Part shown: piece after piece, positions 47,302 to 55,998 of the stretch
Position numbering within the stretch: position 1 is the stretch's first letter
Layout: each line of letters starts with the position of its first letter
NCBI RefSeq assembly: GCF_014646375.1
Contig: NZ_BMNI01000002.1
Coordinates: 62,001-126,000, forward strand
Length of the DNA: 64,000 nucleotides
Source: Nocardioides phosphati
Lineage (GTDB): Bacteria; Actinomycetota; Actinomycetes; Propionibacteriales; Nocardioidaceae
Reading direction: 5' to 3'
Notes under the pieces: generated by a model
Told to the model about the DNA's origin: nothing
The model's input: only the letters and a program-made list of their open reading frames with translations
Databases searched by the model: none
Made by a program: the position numbers and the translations under genes

Positions 47302-48017
47302 GGGCGCACCCGGACCAGTCCGGCGAGGCGGCCGGCGGCCGCGCCGTCGCGCCGGTGGGAGTAGAGGGAGTCGGACTCCAGCGTGCACGGCCCGAGGAGC
47401 TCGACGGTGACACCGGCGCGCTCCAGCTGGGCGCGGACGCCGGCGCCGAGGTCGAGGGCGGGCGTGCCCCAGCTGGTCGTCGAGCGCGTCGACGGCTCGG
47501 CGGCGGCCACCTCGTCCTGCATCGCCGGGGGCACCTCGTAGCAGGAGCCGCAGACGTGCGGACCCACCCACGCGGTCACGTCGCGGGCGCCGAGGTCACG
47601 CATGCGGGCCACCGTTGCGCCGACGACGTCCTGCTGCACGCCGAGCCGGCCGGCGTGCGCGGCGCCGACGACACCCGCAGCGGGGTCGGCGAGCAGCACG
47701 GGCACGCAGTCGGCGACCCGGACGGCGAGCACGACATCGGTGCGGTCGGTCACGATGGCGTCGCAGACCGGCGCCGCGTCGGCGCCGGGGTCGGCCAGCG
47801 CCACCTCCGCGCCGTGCACCTGCTGCATGTCACAGAGGGTCGCGCCGTCGGGCGCGAACGCCTCGAGGACGAGGCGCCAGTTGTCGCGGATCGCACCCGG
47901 GTCGTCGTCGCTGACGCGCGCGAGGTTGAGCGCGTCGTACGGCGAGGCGCTGACCCCGCCGAGCCGGTCCGTGAAGGCCAGCTCGACGGGGTCGGCGGTC
48001 AGGCGATGGGCGAACAA
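47298..48017 (-). CDS. pgeF: PgeF/YfiH family (laccase-domain) protein
   Basis: The 239-residue protein has the zinc His and Cys residues of the PgeF family: MQQVHGAEVALAD, AVRVADCVPVLLAD and GAAHAGRLGVQQDVV, with WVGPHVCGSCYEVP after. In E. coli the homologue edits peptidoglycan precursors that carry serine in place of alanine, which fits its place between ftsZ and yggS. The only start compatible with the ftsZ stop 7 bp upstream is a TTG at 48017. An upstream start inside ftsZ cannot be excluded. Confidence 0.88.
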   Translation of the reverse strand: MFAHRLTADPVELAFTDRLGGVSASPYDALNLARVSDDDPGAIRDNWRLVLEAFAPDGATLCDMQQVHGAEVALADPGADAAPVCDAIVTDRTDVVLAVRVADCVPVLLADPAAGVVGAAHAGRLGVQQDVVGATVARMRDLGARDVTAWVGPHVCGSCYEVPPAMQDEVAAAEPSTRSTTSWGTPALDLGAGVRAQLERAGVTVELLGPCTLESDSLYSHRRDGAAAGRLAGLVRVRP

Positions 48018-48024
48018 GCGACGG

Positions 48025-49230
48025 TCACTTGAGGAAGTCCGGGACGTCCAGCTCGTCGTCGTCGAACTGCACCGCCGGCCGGGCCGGCTGTGCAGGCTGC
48101 TGCTGGGTGTACTGCGGCTGCTGCTGCACCGGGGCGGGCTGCTGCTGGGCGGGCGCTGCCTGCGGGGCAGGAGCGGCCGGGCGGGACTGCTGGGCGACCT
48201 GGCCGACGTTGTTGGTCGGGGCCTGGCGCCCGGCCGGCGCGGGCTCGCGACGCAGGACGGTGCCCTCGTCGCGCTTCTTGGGCTGGCCACCGTCGAAGCC
48301 GGCGGCAATGACGGTCACGCGGACCTCGTCGCCGAGGGCGTCGTCGATGATCGTGCCGAAGATGATGTTGGCGTCGGGGTGGACCGCCTGGGCGACCATC
48401 GCGGCCGCCTCGTTGATCTCGAAGATGCCGAGGTCGGAGCCGCCGGCGATCGAGAGCAGGACGCCGTGCGCACCCTCGATGCTGGCCTCGAGCAGCGGCG
48501 AGGAGACCGCCATCTCGGCCGCGGCGAGCGCGCGGTCGTCGCCGCGCGCCGAGCCGATGCCCATGAGGGCGGAGCCAGCGTTGGACATGACCGCCTTGAC
48601 GTCGGCGAAGTCGACGTTGATCAGGCCCGGGGTGGTGATCAGGTCGGTGATGCCGGATACACCCTGGAGCAGGACCTGGTCGGCCTGCTTGAAGGCGTCG
48701 AGCATCGACACGTTGCGGTCGCTGATCGACAGCAGGCGGTCGTTGGGGATGACGATGAGGGTGTCGACCTCCTCGCGGAGGCGGGCGATGCCGTCCTCGG
48801 CGGAGTTGGCGCGACGGCGGCCCTCGAAGGCGAACGGGCGCGTGACGACACCGATGGTCAGCGCGCCGAGCGAGCGCGCGATGCGCGCGACGACCGGAGC
48901 ACCACCGGTGCCGGTGCCGCCGCCCTCGCCGGCGGTCACGAAGACCATGTCGGCGCCCTTGAGCACCTCCTCGATCTCGTCGCCGTGGTCCTCGGCGGCC
49001 TTCTCACCGACGTCGGGATTGGCGCCCGCACCGAGACCGCGCGTGAGCTCACGACCGATGTCGAGCTTCACGTCGGCGTCCGACATGAGCAGCGCCTGGG
49101 CGTCGGTGTTGATGGCGATGAACTCGACACCCTTGAGGCCGAAGTCGATCATCCGGTTGACGGCGTTGACGCCACCTCCACCAATGCCGACGACCTTGAT
49201 GATGGCCAGGTAGTTCTGTGCTGCTGCCAT
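48025..49230 (-). CDS. ftsZ: Cell division protein FtsZ
   Basis: The 401-residue tubulin homologue has the GTP-binding signature [13 protein letters not shown], the T7 synergy loop [11 protein letters not shown], and a Gln/Pro-rich linker (about 325-385) ending in the conserved partner-binding peptide [15 protein letters not shown] 49230 gives [24 protein letters not shown], the standard N-terminus. The 200 bp upstream separate it from ftsQ and include an AT-rich patch that may hold a promoter. Confidence 0.97.
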   Translation of the reverse strand: MAAAQNYLAIIKVVGIGGGGVNAVNRMIDFGLKGVEFIAINTDAQALLMSDADVKLDIGRELTRGLGAGANPDVGEKAAEDHGDEIEEVLKGADMVFVTAGEGGGTGTGGAPVVARIARSLGALTIGVVTRPFAFEGRRRANSAEDGIARLREEVDTLIVIPNDRLLSISDRNVSMLDAFKQADQVLLQGVSGITDLITTPGLINVDFADVKAVMSNAGSALMGIGSARGDDRALAAAEMAVSSPLLEASIEGAHGVLLSIAGGSDLGIFEINEAAAMVAQAVHPDANIIFGTIIDDALGDEVRVTVIAAGFDGGQPKKRDEGTVLRREPAPAGRQAPTNNVGQVAQQSRPAAPAPQAAPAQQQPAPVQQQPQYTQQQPAQPARPAVQFDDDELDVPDFLK

Positions 49231-49316
49231 GGCGGCTGTGCCTCTCCCGATGGACGTCTGTGTTGGCAATGCTGGGGAAGTGCGCCGCTGACGAAACCCT
49301 AACCCTCAACTAGAGC

Positions 49317-49332
49317 GTTATAGTTATGTCAA
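49317..49332 (-). promoter_or_regulatory. Possible ftsZ promoter region
   Basis: In a very GC-rich genome this patch is AT-rich on the minus strand: TTGACA (49332-49327) followed by TAACTATAAC. TTGACA is a perfect -35, but no good -10 lies 16-18 nt downstream, and TATAAC is only 4 nt away. Either reading gives a leader near 80-100 nt for ftsZ. Confidence 0.35.
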
Positions 49333-49430
49333 CCTCGCGTTGAGGAAGAACATACGGACCGCGAGGCCGAAGTAAAGGCCCGACACGCCACCGCGCGCCG
49401 ATTGGCGCGAGATTCGTCAGTGGTGACGGG

Positions 49431-50159
49431 TCAGCGCGTGGTCGTCGGCTGGCCCGGGACGCTGACGTCGTAGGCGCGCGCGTCGCGGACGGCCTTCAGG
49501 AGCGAGGCGAGCACGCGCGCCTTGTCGTCGGCCTGGTCCGCACTCCCCCACACCACGACGCGGCCGTCACGGAGTTCGAGCGAGATCGCGTCGCGGGTGT
49601 GGACGTCGACGAACGCCACCCTCTTCGCCACGCCCTGCGGCAGGACGCCGACCACGCGCGCGGCCTCGGCACGGGCGTCGGCGGGGACGTCCTCTGCCAT
49701 CCGGATCAGCGGGAGCGCACGTGGGCGCGCCTTGTAGGAGCGGAAGACGACACCACTGTCGTCGAGGCCGTGGAGGCCCTTGTCGTCCTCCACGACGGCG
49801 ACGGCGGTGCGCTCGGTGACCTCGATGCGCACGTGGTGCGGCCAGGCCCGCGAGACCTGGACCCCGGCGACGGCAGGGAGGCGGGCGACCCTGCGGCGTA
49901 CGGCGTCGAGGTCGGCGCGCGCCAGCGGACCACCCTCGGGTACGGCGGCAGCGCGGCGTACCGCACCGGGCCGCAGGAAGGTGGTGCCGGTGACCTCGAC
50001 ACCCCGGACGTCGAGGACGGGCGAGGCGAGCACGACCCAGCCCGCGGCCACGAAGGCGGCAGCGACCACGCCGAGCACGACGAGGCCGCGCCAGGTGGTC
50101 CAGCGACGGGCCCACTGGCGTCGCGCGAACCTCCGCCGCGACGCGTCGAGGTCAGGCAC
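49431..50159 (-). CDS. ftsQ: Cell division protein FtsQ
   Basis: The 242-residue bitopic protein has a basic cytoplasmic N-terminus, one membrane segment (about 27-47, RGLVVLGVVAAAFVAAGWVVLA), a POTRA domain (about 52-120, LDVRGVEVTGTTFLRPGAVRRAAAV) and a beta domain (VTERTAVAVVEDDKGLHGLDDSGVVF). GTG 50159 is used. It overlaps murC by 8 bp. Confidence 0.92.
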   Translation of the reverse strand: MPDLDASRRRFARRQWARRWTTWRGLVVLGVVAAAFVAAGWVVLASPVLDVRGVEVTGTTFLRPGAVRRAAAVPEGGPLARADLDAVRRRVARLPAVAGVQVSRAWPHHVRIEVTERTAVAVVEDDKGLHGLDDSGVVFRSYKARPRALPLIRMAEDVPADARAEAARVVGVLPQGVAKRVAFVDVHTRDAISLELRDGRVVVWGSADQADDKARVLASLLKAVRDARAYDVSVPGQPTTTR

Positions 50160-51567
50160 CGACGCGCCCCAGCAGGTCGAGGACCATCGGGCCGACCGTC
50201 GTGATCGTGCCGGCACCGAGGGTCAGCACCATGTCGCCGGGACGGGCGCGGCGCGCCAGCTCGGCGGCGACGTCGGACAGCTCCGGGACGAAGGCGACTG
50301 CGTCCGCCGGCAGCGGGACGGCGTCGGCCACGAGCGCGCCCGTGACGGCGGGATCGGCGTCCTCGCGGGCCAGGTAGACGTCGGCCACGACGACCTCGTC
50401 GGCGGCACCGAGCTCCACGCCCATCTGCTCGCCGAAGATCCGCGTGCGCGAGACGAGGTGCGGCTGGAAGGCGACGACGAGGCGCCCCTCCCCCGCGACC
50501 GACCGCGCAGCCTGCAGGTCGCCCCGGATCTCGCTCGGGTGGTGGGCATAGGAGTCGTAGACGCGGACGCCGGCGACCTCGCCCTTGAGCTCCATGCGAC
50601 GGCGTGTGCCGGTGAAGCCCTCGAGCCCGGCCTTGAGCGCGTCGAAGTCGAGGCCCAGGTCCAGGCCGATCGCGATCGCCGCGAGGCTGTTGAGCACGTA
50701 GTGCTCACCGGGGATCTGCAGGGTGACCTCGCCCAGCGCCTCGGCCCCACGGCGTACGACGAAGGTGGTGCGGGTGCCCGCGGCGCGGAGGTGCTCGGCG
50801 ACGACATCAGCGTCCGCGAGGCCGTAGGTCACCACGCGCAGGCCCTTGGCACGGGCCTGGTCGGCGAGGTGAAGGGTGGCGTCGCTGCCGGCCCACGTGA
50901 TCAGCAGGCCGCCCGGCTCGATGCGGTCGAGGAAGTCGGTGAACGCGGCCTGGTAGGCCTCCTCGGTGCCCCACTGGTCGAGGTGGTCGGCGTCGACGTT
51001 GGTCACGACCGCGATCGACGGCGTGTAGACGAGGAAGGCGCCGTCGCTCTCGTCGGACTCGGCGACGAAGAGGTCGCCCGAGCCGTCGGCCGCGTTGACG
51101 CCGGTCGAGCTCAGGTCGCCGCCGATCGCGTACGTCGGGTCGGCACCGGCTGCCTGCAGGGCGACGGTGACGAGCGAGGTCGTGGTGGTCTTGCCGTGCG
51201 TGCCCGCGATCGCGATCGTGCGCTTGCCAGCCATCACGGCGTAGAGCCCCGCGGAGCGCGGCAGGATCCGGAGGCCCTGCTCGACGGCGGCGACGTACTC
51301 GGGGTTGTCCTCGCGGATGGCCGTGGAGACGACCAGCGTGTCGACGTCGTGGACGTGCTCGGCGGCGTGGCCGACGTGGACCCGCGCGCCCAGCTCGCGC
51401 AGCGCGTCGAGGGCGGGGCTGTCGTTGCCGTCGGAGCCGCTGACCGCGATGCCGCGGGCGAGCATGATGCGGGCGATCGCGGAGAGGCCGGCGCCGCCGA
51501 TGCCGATGAAATGGACGCGGCCGAGCTCCTCGGCCGGGAGCAGCACCTCGGGGACAGGGATCCTCAT
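50152..51567 (-). CDS. murC: UDP-N-acetylmuramate--L-alanine ligase
   Basis: The 471-residue Mur ligase adds L-Ala. Motifs: HFIGIGGAGLSAIARI (UDP domain), P-loop AGTHGKTTTTS, ESDESDGAFL, TNVDADHLDQWG, EHYVLNSLAAIA, and YDSYAHHPSEIRGDL in the C-terminal domain. All three domains are intact, unlike the MurD-like protein in this cluster. ATGA overlap with murG. Confidence 0.96.
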   Translation of the reverse strand: MRIPVPEVLLPAEELGRVHFIGIGGAGLSAIARIMLARGIAVSGSDGNDSPALDALRELGARVHVGHAAEHVHDVDTLVVSTAIREDNPEYVAAVEQGLRILPRSAGLYAVMAGKRTIAIAGTHGKTTTTSLVTVALQAAGADPTYAIGGDLSSTGVNAADGSGDLFVAESDESDGAFLVYTPSIAVVTNVDADHLDQWGTEEAYQAAFTDFLDRIEPGGLLITWAGSDATLHLADQARAKGLRVVTYGLADADVVAEHLRAAGTRTTFVVRRGAEALGEVTLQIPGEHYVLNSLAAIAIGLDLGLDFDALKAGLEGFTGTRRRMELKGEVAGVRVYDSYAHHPSEIRGDLQAARSVAGEGRLVVAFQPHLVSRTRIFGEQMGVELGAADEVVVADVYLAREDADPAVTGALVADAVPLPADAVAFVPELSDVAAELARRARPGDMVLTLGAGTITTVGPMVLDLLGRVGA

Positions 51568-52649
51568 CGCGCGGCCTCCAGGACCAGGGCCGCGAGCTTG
51601 TCGTCGGCGTCGAGCGGGATGACGTCGGCTGCCGCCGCCCCCATCGCGGCGAGGCGGGCGGGGTCGGTCATCAGCGGGACCAGGTTCTCGGCGATCCACT
51701 CGGCGCTGAGGTCGGCGTCGGGCACGAGCAGGCCGCCGCCGGCCTCGACGACGGGAGCAGCGTTGAGCGCCTGCTCGCCGTTGCCGATCGGCAGCGGGAC
51801 GTAGACCGCCGGAAGGCCGACGCCGGACGTCTCGGTGACGGTGTTGGAGCCGCACCGGCAGAGCACCGCGTCGGCGGCCGCGAGCGCGAGGTCCATGCGG
51901 TCGACGTAGGTGAGGACCTTGTACGGAGCGCCCTGCTCCTCCAGGGTGAGCTCGTTCTTCGGGCCGATCACGTGCAGTACCTGCACGCCCGCTCCACCGA
52001 GCGCCCCCGCCGCTCCACTCACGGCTGCGTTGATCCGCTGGGCGCCCTGCGAGCCGCCCGTGACGAGCAGCGTCGGACGCTCCGCGTCGAGCCCGAACGC
52101 CGCGCGGCCCTCGGCGCGCAGCGCGGCCCGGTCGAGCGTCGAGATCATCCGGCGGATCGGCAGCCCGGTGTAGAGCGCCGGGTCACCGCCCTTCGCCTTC
52201 AGGGGCGTGTCGGGGAACGAGACCGCGACGTACGGCGTGAGGCGGGCGCCCAGGCGGTTGGCGATGCCCGGGAGGGCGTTGCCCTCGTGGACGACGATCG
52301 GGACGCGGCGCGCGCGGGCAGCGAGGTAGGCAGGCACCGACACGTAGCCGCCGAAGCCGACGACGACGTCGGGCTTCACGCGGTCGATGATCTCGAGGGC
52401 CGCGCGGCGCTGGGCGCGCATCTTGCCGGGGAACTGCAGCATCGCCTTGCCGGGCTTGCGCGGCAGCGGCATCCGCGGCACGAACTCGAGCGGGAAGCCG
52501 GCCTCCGGGACCAGGCGCGCCTCGAGCCCCTCGCGGGTGCCGAGGCAGGTGATCTCGATGGTGGGGTCCTCGCGGAGCAGCGCGGCGGCCGTGGCGAGCA
52601 GGGGTGACGTGTGGCCGGCGGTGCCACCACCGGCGAGAAGGACGCGCAT
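51564..52649 (-). CDS. murG: Lipid I GlcNAc transferase MurG
   Basis: The 361-residue GT28 glycosyltransferase makes lipid II at the membrane. Motifs: LAGGGTAGHTSPLLA, VVGFGGYVSVPAYLAA, VHEGNALPGIANR, LVTGGSQGAQRIN, and CRCGSNTVTETSGVGLPAVYVPLPIG for UDP-GlcNAc binding. It shares one base with the ftsW stop. Confidence 0.96.
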   Translation of the reverse strand: MRVLLAGGGTAGHTSPLLATAAALLREDPTIEITCLGTREGLEARLVPEAGFPLEFVPRMPLPRKPGKAMLQFPGKMRAQRRAALEIIDRVKPDVVVGFGGYVSVPAYLAARARRVPIVVHEGNALPGIANRLGARLTPYVAVSFPDTPLKAKGGDPALYTGLPIRRMISTLDRAALRAEGRAAFGLDAERPTLLVTGGSQGAQRINAAVSGAAGALGGAGVQVLHVIGPKNELTLEEQGAPYKVLTYVDRMDLALAAADAVLCRCGSNTVTETSGVGLPAVYVPLPIGNGEQALNAAPVVEAGGGLLVPDADLSAEWIAENLVPLMTDPARLAAMGAAAADVIPLDADDKLAALVLEAAR

Positions 52650-53890
52650 CAGAGACCTCGGGACTGCTTCACAGGACGGGCGGGGCGGACACGCTTGCGG
52701 GCGGCGAGCGCGGCGGCGGCCTCGGGCTCGCGACGCGCGAAGCCGATGAGGATGCCGAGCGCGATCAGCGACGGGAGCAGCGCGGAGCCACCGTAGGACA
52801 CCAGCGGCAGCGGGATGCCGATGACGGGGAGCACCGAGAGGACCATGCCCACGTTGACGATCATCTGGCCGAGCAGCCAGACCATGATGCCGAAGGACAC
52901 GTAGCGGACGAAGGGCTCGCGGGTCTGCGTCGCGACCCGCACCGCGGCCCACGCGATCGCCAGGAAGAGGCCGACGACGAAGAGCGTGCCCACCAGGCCG
53001 AGCTCCTCGCCGAGCACCGCGAAGATGTAGTCGGTGTGGGACTCCGGAAGCGTGCCCCACTTCTGCTGCGAGGCACCGATCCCCTTGCCGAAGACGCCGC
53101 CGGACGACAGCGCGAGGAGGCCGTGGGCCGCCTGCCAGCCCGAGTCGTGGTAGTCCTTGAACGGGTCGGTGAAGCTGAGCAGTCGCTGACGTCGCTCCGA
53201 GCTGGTGGTGGCCAGCCAGAAGGCGCCCACCGCGATCACGGACGCCGACAGCGCGAAGAACTTCGCGGGCGCGCCGACCACCCAGAGCAGGCTGAGCGTG
53301 ATCGCGAAGAGCACCAGCGCCGTGCCCAGGTCGCGCTGCAGAAGGATCAGTCCGGTGACCGCCAGAACTCCCGGCACGACCGGCACGAGGATGTGCTGCA
53401 GCTCGCCGAGGCGGCGCTGCTTGTTGGCGTAGATGTGGCCGGCCCAGAGGATCACCGCGAGCTTGGCGAACTCCGACGGCTGGATCACGAACGGTCCGAC
53501 GCCGAGCCAGTTGGTCTGGTGGTTGCGGGTGACGCCGAGCGGGGTCAGCGTGAGCGCGAGCAGGCCCATCGACCCCAGCAGGCCGAGCGTCGACAGGTTG
53601 CGCAGCGTCCGCTGCGGCAGCCGCGAGGCGACCCACGCCATCGGGAGGCCGATCAGCACCCAGATCAGCTGCTTCTCGACGACGGCGTAGGAGTTCTGGG
53701 AGTTCTCGTACGACGTGACGCTCGAGGCACTGAGCACCATGATCAGGCCGATCGTCAGCAGCAGGGCAGTCGACCCGACCAGCAGGTAGTACGGCGTCAG
53801 GGGCCGCTCGAGCGCTTCCTTGAGCGCAGCGAGCCCGACCGGACGGTCCTGGGTCTCGTCGGGGGTGCCGAACTGCGTGCTGGTCGTCAT
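52649..53890 (-). CDS. ftsW: SEDS peptidoglycan polymerase FtsW
   Basis: The 413-residue multi-pass SEDS glycosyltransferase forms septal glycan strands with FtsI. Motifs: NWLGVGPFVIQPSEFAKLAVILW, GLILLQRDLGTALV, and IGIPLPLVSYGGSALLPSLIALGILI near the C-terminus. ATG 53890 gives a 30-residue cytoplasmic N-terminus. Upstream in-frame residues are Arg-rich noise. It lies 46 bp after the MurD-like gene. Confidence 0.95.
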   Translation of the reverse strand: MTTSTQFGTPDETQDRPVGLAALKEALERPLTPYYLLVGSTALLLTIGLIMVLSASSVTSYENSQNSYAVVEKQLIWVLIGLPMAWVASRLPQRTLRNLSTLGLLGSMGLLALTLTPLGVTRNHQTNWLGVGPFVIQPSEFAKLAVILWAGHIYANKQRRLGELQHILVPVVPGVLAVTGLILLQRDLGTALVLFAITLSLLWVVGAPAKFFALSASVIAVGAFWLATTSSERRQRLLSFTDPFKDYHDSGWQAAHGLLALSSGGVFGKGIGASQQKWGTLPESHTDYIFAVLGEELGLVGTLFVVGLFLAIAWAAVRVATQTREPFVRYVSFGIMVWLLGQMIVNVGMVLSVLPVIGIPLPLVSYGGSALLPSLIALGILIGFARREPEAAAALAARKRVRPARPVKQSRGL

Positions 53891-53936
53891 CGCGCCCCAT
53901 CCTCCCCCGCGGCGTCGGCGTGTCCGCGGAGGGCGG

Positions 53937-54929
53937 TCATGCGTGTCGCGCGTTGCGGAGGCCGTCGCGCACGTCGGCCGGTGTCGCACCCGAGGCGAGC
54001 GCGAGGGCAGCGGCGACGAGCGCGCGGGTGACGGTGACGGGGTCCTCGGTGCCGAGGTCCTCCAGGGAGGTCAGCTCGGCGGCCGAGGTCGAGCGTTGCG
54101 GCAGGAAGGCCCGCTCGACCAGGAGGTCCTCGACGACGCCCAGCATCCCGACCCCGGGCATGCCGAGCGTCACGCCGATGGCGCGGGCACCCTCCACGAC
54201 GTCGGCCTCCTCGACGAGCGAGCGGGTGGCCTCGTCGGCGGCGACGTACACGCACGCCTCCTGCACGTGCTCGTACGCCGCGGCGCGGGCGGCCGGGTGG
54301 CCCTCGGACGCCGGCGCGGTGTCGAGGACGGCAGCCGCGAGCGGGCTCATCGACGCGACGTCGACCAGCTGGGGGTCGTCGAGCGCGACGACCAGGGCGT
54401 CGTACGGCTCGGGGTCCATGACGGCCTCGACCAGCGGCAGCCCCACGGCGCCGGCGACGGCGGGGCGCTGCCCGGCGGCCAGGAGGATCTGCTCCACGAG
54501 CAGGGCGACGTCGGTGTGGCCGGCGCTGCCGGCGACGACGAGCCAGGGCGCCGGGCGGTGGCCGGTGCTGGTGTCGCGCAGGCGCCAGGCGAGCTCGACC
54601 TCACCCCACACGGGGACGCCGCGTTCGCGGGCCTGCGCGACGAGCGGGGTGTCGAGGCACTCCGGCGAGGAGACGACCAGGTCGAGGCCCTCCGGGAGCA
54701 CGTCGAGGGCCAGCTCGTCGAGCACGATCGTGGCACCCAGGACGCTGAGCAGCTCTGCCTTCTCGGCCCGGTCGGCCTCGAGGGGATCGTCGTCGTCGAG
54801 CGGGACGGCGTACGCCGTGACGGTGGCGCCGAGGTGGAGCAGGTTGTCCGTGGCAGCGAAGCCGGCGCGGCCGAAGCCGGCGACGGCGACCCGCACGCCC
54901 GACCAGTCGCGGCCGTCAGACACCGGCAC
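53937..54929 (-). CDS. Degenerate MurD-like protein in the MurD position
   Basis: The 330-codon open frame aligns end to end with MurD domains 1 and 2: VAVAGFGRAGFAATDNLLHLGATVTAY, VVSSPECLDTPLVAQARERGVPVWGEVELAWRL. Every catalytic element is changed: the P-loop GSNGKST is GSAGHTD (134-140), LELSSFQL is ALDDPQL, the N-x-x-x-DHxDR motif is absent, the carbamylated-lysine segment has no Lys, and the HNxxN motif is gone. Domain 3, about 130 residues that bind D-Glu, is missing. The frame is clean with no nonsense codon. It sits between mraY and ftsW, as murD does elsewhere. Start GTG 54929 or GTG 54923. Both overlap mraY. Confidence 0.85.
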   Translation of the reverse strand: MPVSDGRDWSGVRVAVAGFGRAGFAATDNLLHLGATVTAYAVPLDDDDPLEADRAEKAELLSVLGATIVLDELALDVLPEGLDLVVSSPECLDTPLVAQARERGVPVWGEVELAWRLRDTSTGHRPAPWLVVAGSAGHTDVALLVEQILLAAGQRPAVAGAVGLPLVEAVMDPEPYDALVVALDDPQLVDVASMSPLAAAVLDTAPASEGHPAARAAAYEHVQEACVYVAADEATRSLVEEADVVEGARAIGVTLGMPGVGMLGVVEDLLVERAFLPQRSTSAAELTSLEDLGTEDPVTVTRALVAAALALASGATPADVRDGLRNARHA

Positions 54930-55998
54930 TCGAGACCCACTCCGTGTAGAAGATGCCGACGCCGAGCGCCACGAGGAAGCCCGTGACGATCCAGAACCGG
55001 ATCACGACCGTGATCTGCTCCCACCCGAGCATCTCGAAGTGGTGGTGGATCGGCGCCATCCGGAAGATCCGCTTGCCCTTGGTGGCCTTGAAGTAGGAGA
55101 CCTGCATCATCACCGAGACCGTCTCCATCACGAAGAGGCCGCCGAGGACGAGGAGCAGCAGCTCCGTGCGGGTCAGGATCGCGAGGCCGGCCAGGCCGCC
55201 TCCGAGCGCCAGCGAGCCGGTGTCGCCCATGAAGATCTGTGCCGGCGAGGCGTTCCACCAGAGGAAGCCGAAGCAGGCGCCCGTGATCGCTGCGGCGACC
55301 ACGGCGAGGTCGAGCGGGTCGCGCACCTCGTAGCAGCCGCTCTCGGGCCGGGGCACCTGGAAGCAGCTCTGGTTGGACTGCCAGATGTTGATGATCGTGT
55401 AGGCACCGAAGACCATGACCGAGGCGCCGGCCGCGAGGCCGTCGAGCCCGTCGGTGAGGTTCACGGCGTTGCTGGTGCCGGTGATGATCACCCAGAAGAG
55501 CGCGACGACGACGATCGCCGGGAGGCTCCACGCCTGCCAGTCGCGCAGCACCGAGATGTGCATGCTCGCCGGGCGCATGCCGTGGGAGTTCTCCAGCCAC
55601 GGCGAGATCGCGACGCCGGCGAAGACGAGCGCGATGAAGGTCTGGCCGATCATCTTGGCGCGGCTGCGCAGGCCCAGGTTGCGCTGGCGGTAGATCTTGA
55701 TGAAGTCGTCGAGGAAGCCGACGATGCCGCAGCCGGCGAAGAGGAAGAGCAGCAGGAGCGCCGACGCGGTCGGCATCTCCCCCGTGATCAGCTTCGCGAT
55801 GCCGTAGGCCAGCAGCGTCGACAGGATGATGACGATGCCGCCCATGGTCGGCGTGCCGCGCTTGGTCTTGTGGCTGTCGGGCCCGTCCTCGCGGATCTCC
55901 TGGCCGTAGCCCTTCGCCTTCAGGACGCGGATCGCGTAGCGGGTGCCGATCAGCGAGAGGATCAGCGAAAGGCCGCCACCCAGCAGGATCGCCCTCAT
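54916..55998 (-). CDS. mraY: Phospho-MurNAc-pentapeptide transferase MraY
   Basis: The 360-residue membrane enzyme makes lipid I. Signatures: KRGTPTMGGI, FLDDFIKIYRQRNLGL, NLTDGLDGLAAGASV, FMGDTGSLALGG and the metal-binding IHHHFEMLGW. About ten membrane helices. ATG 55998 overlaps the murF stop by 4 bp. Confidence 0.97.
   Translation of the reverse strand: MRAILLGGGLSLILSLIGTRYAIRVLKAKGYGQEIREDGPDSHKTKRGTPTMGGIVIILSTLLAYGIAKLITGEMPTASALLLLFLFAGCGIVGFLDDFIKIYRQRNLGLRSRAKMIGQTFIALVFAGVAISPWLENSHGMRPASMHISVLRDWQAWSLPAIVVVALFWVIITGTSNAVNLTDGLDGLAAGASVMVFGAYTIINIWQSNQSCFQVPRPESGCYEVRDPLDLAVVAAAITGACFGFLWWNASPAQIFMGDTGSLALGGGLAGLAILTRTELLLLVLGGLFVMETVSVMMQVSYFKATKGKRIFRMAPIHHHFEMLGWEQITVVIRFWIVTGFLVALGVGIFYTEWVSSAGV

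Noticed and set aside
53937..54929. The MurD-like frame as a frameshifted normal murD
   Set aside because: I looked for the P-loop, DHxDR and domain 3 in the other frames between 53891 and 54929 and found none. The missing domain has no room before ftsW.
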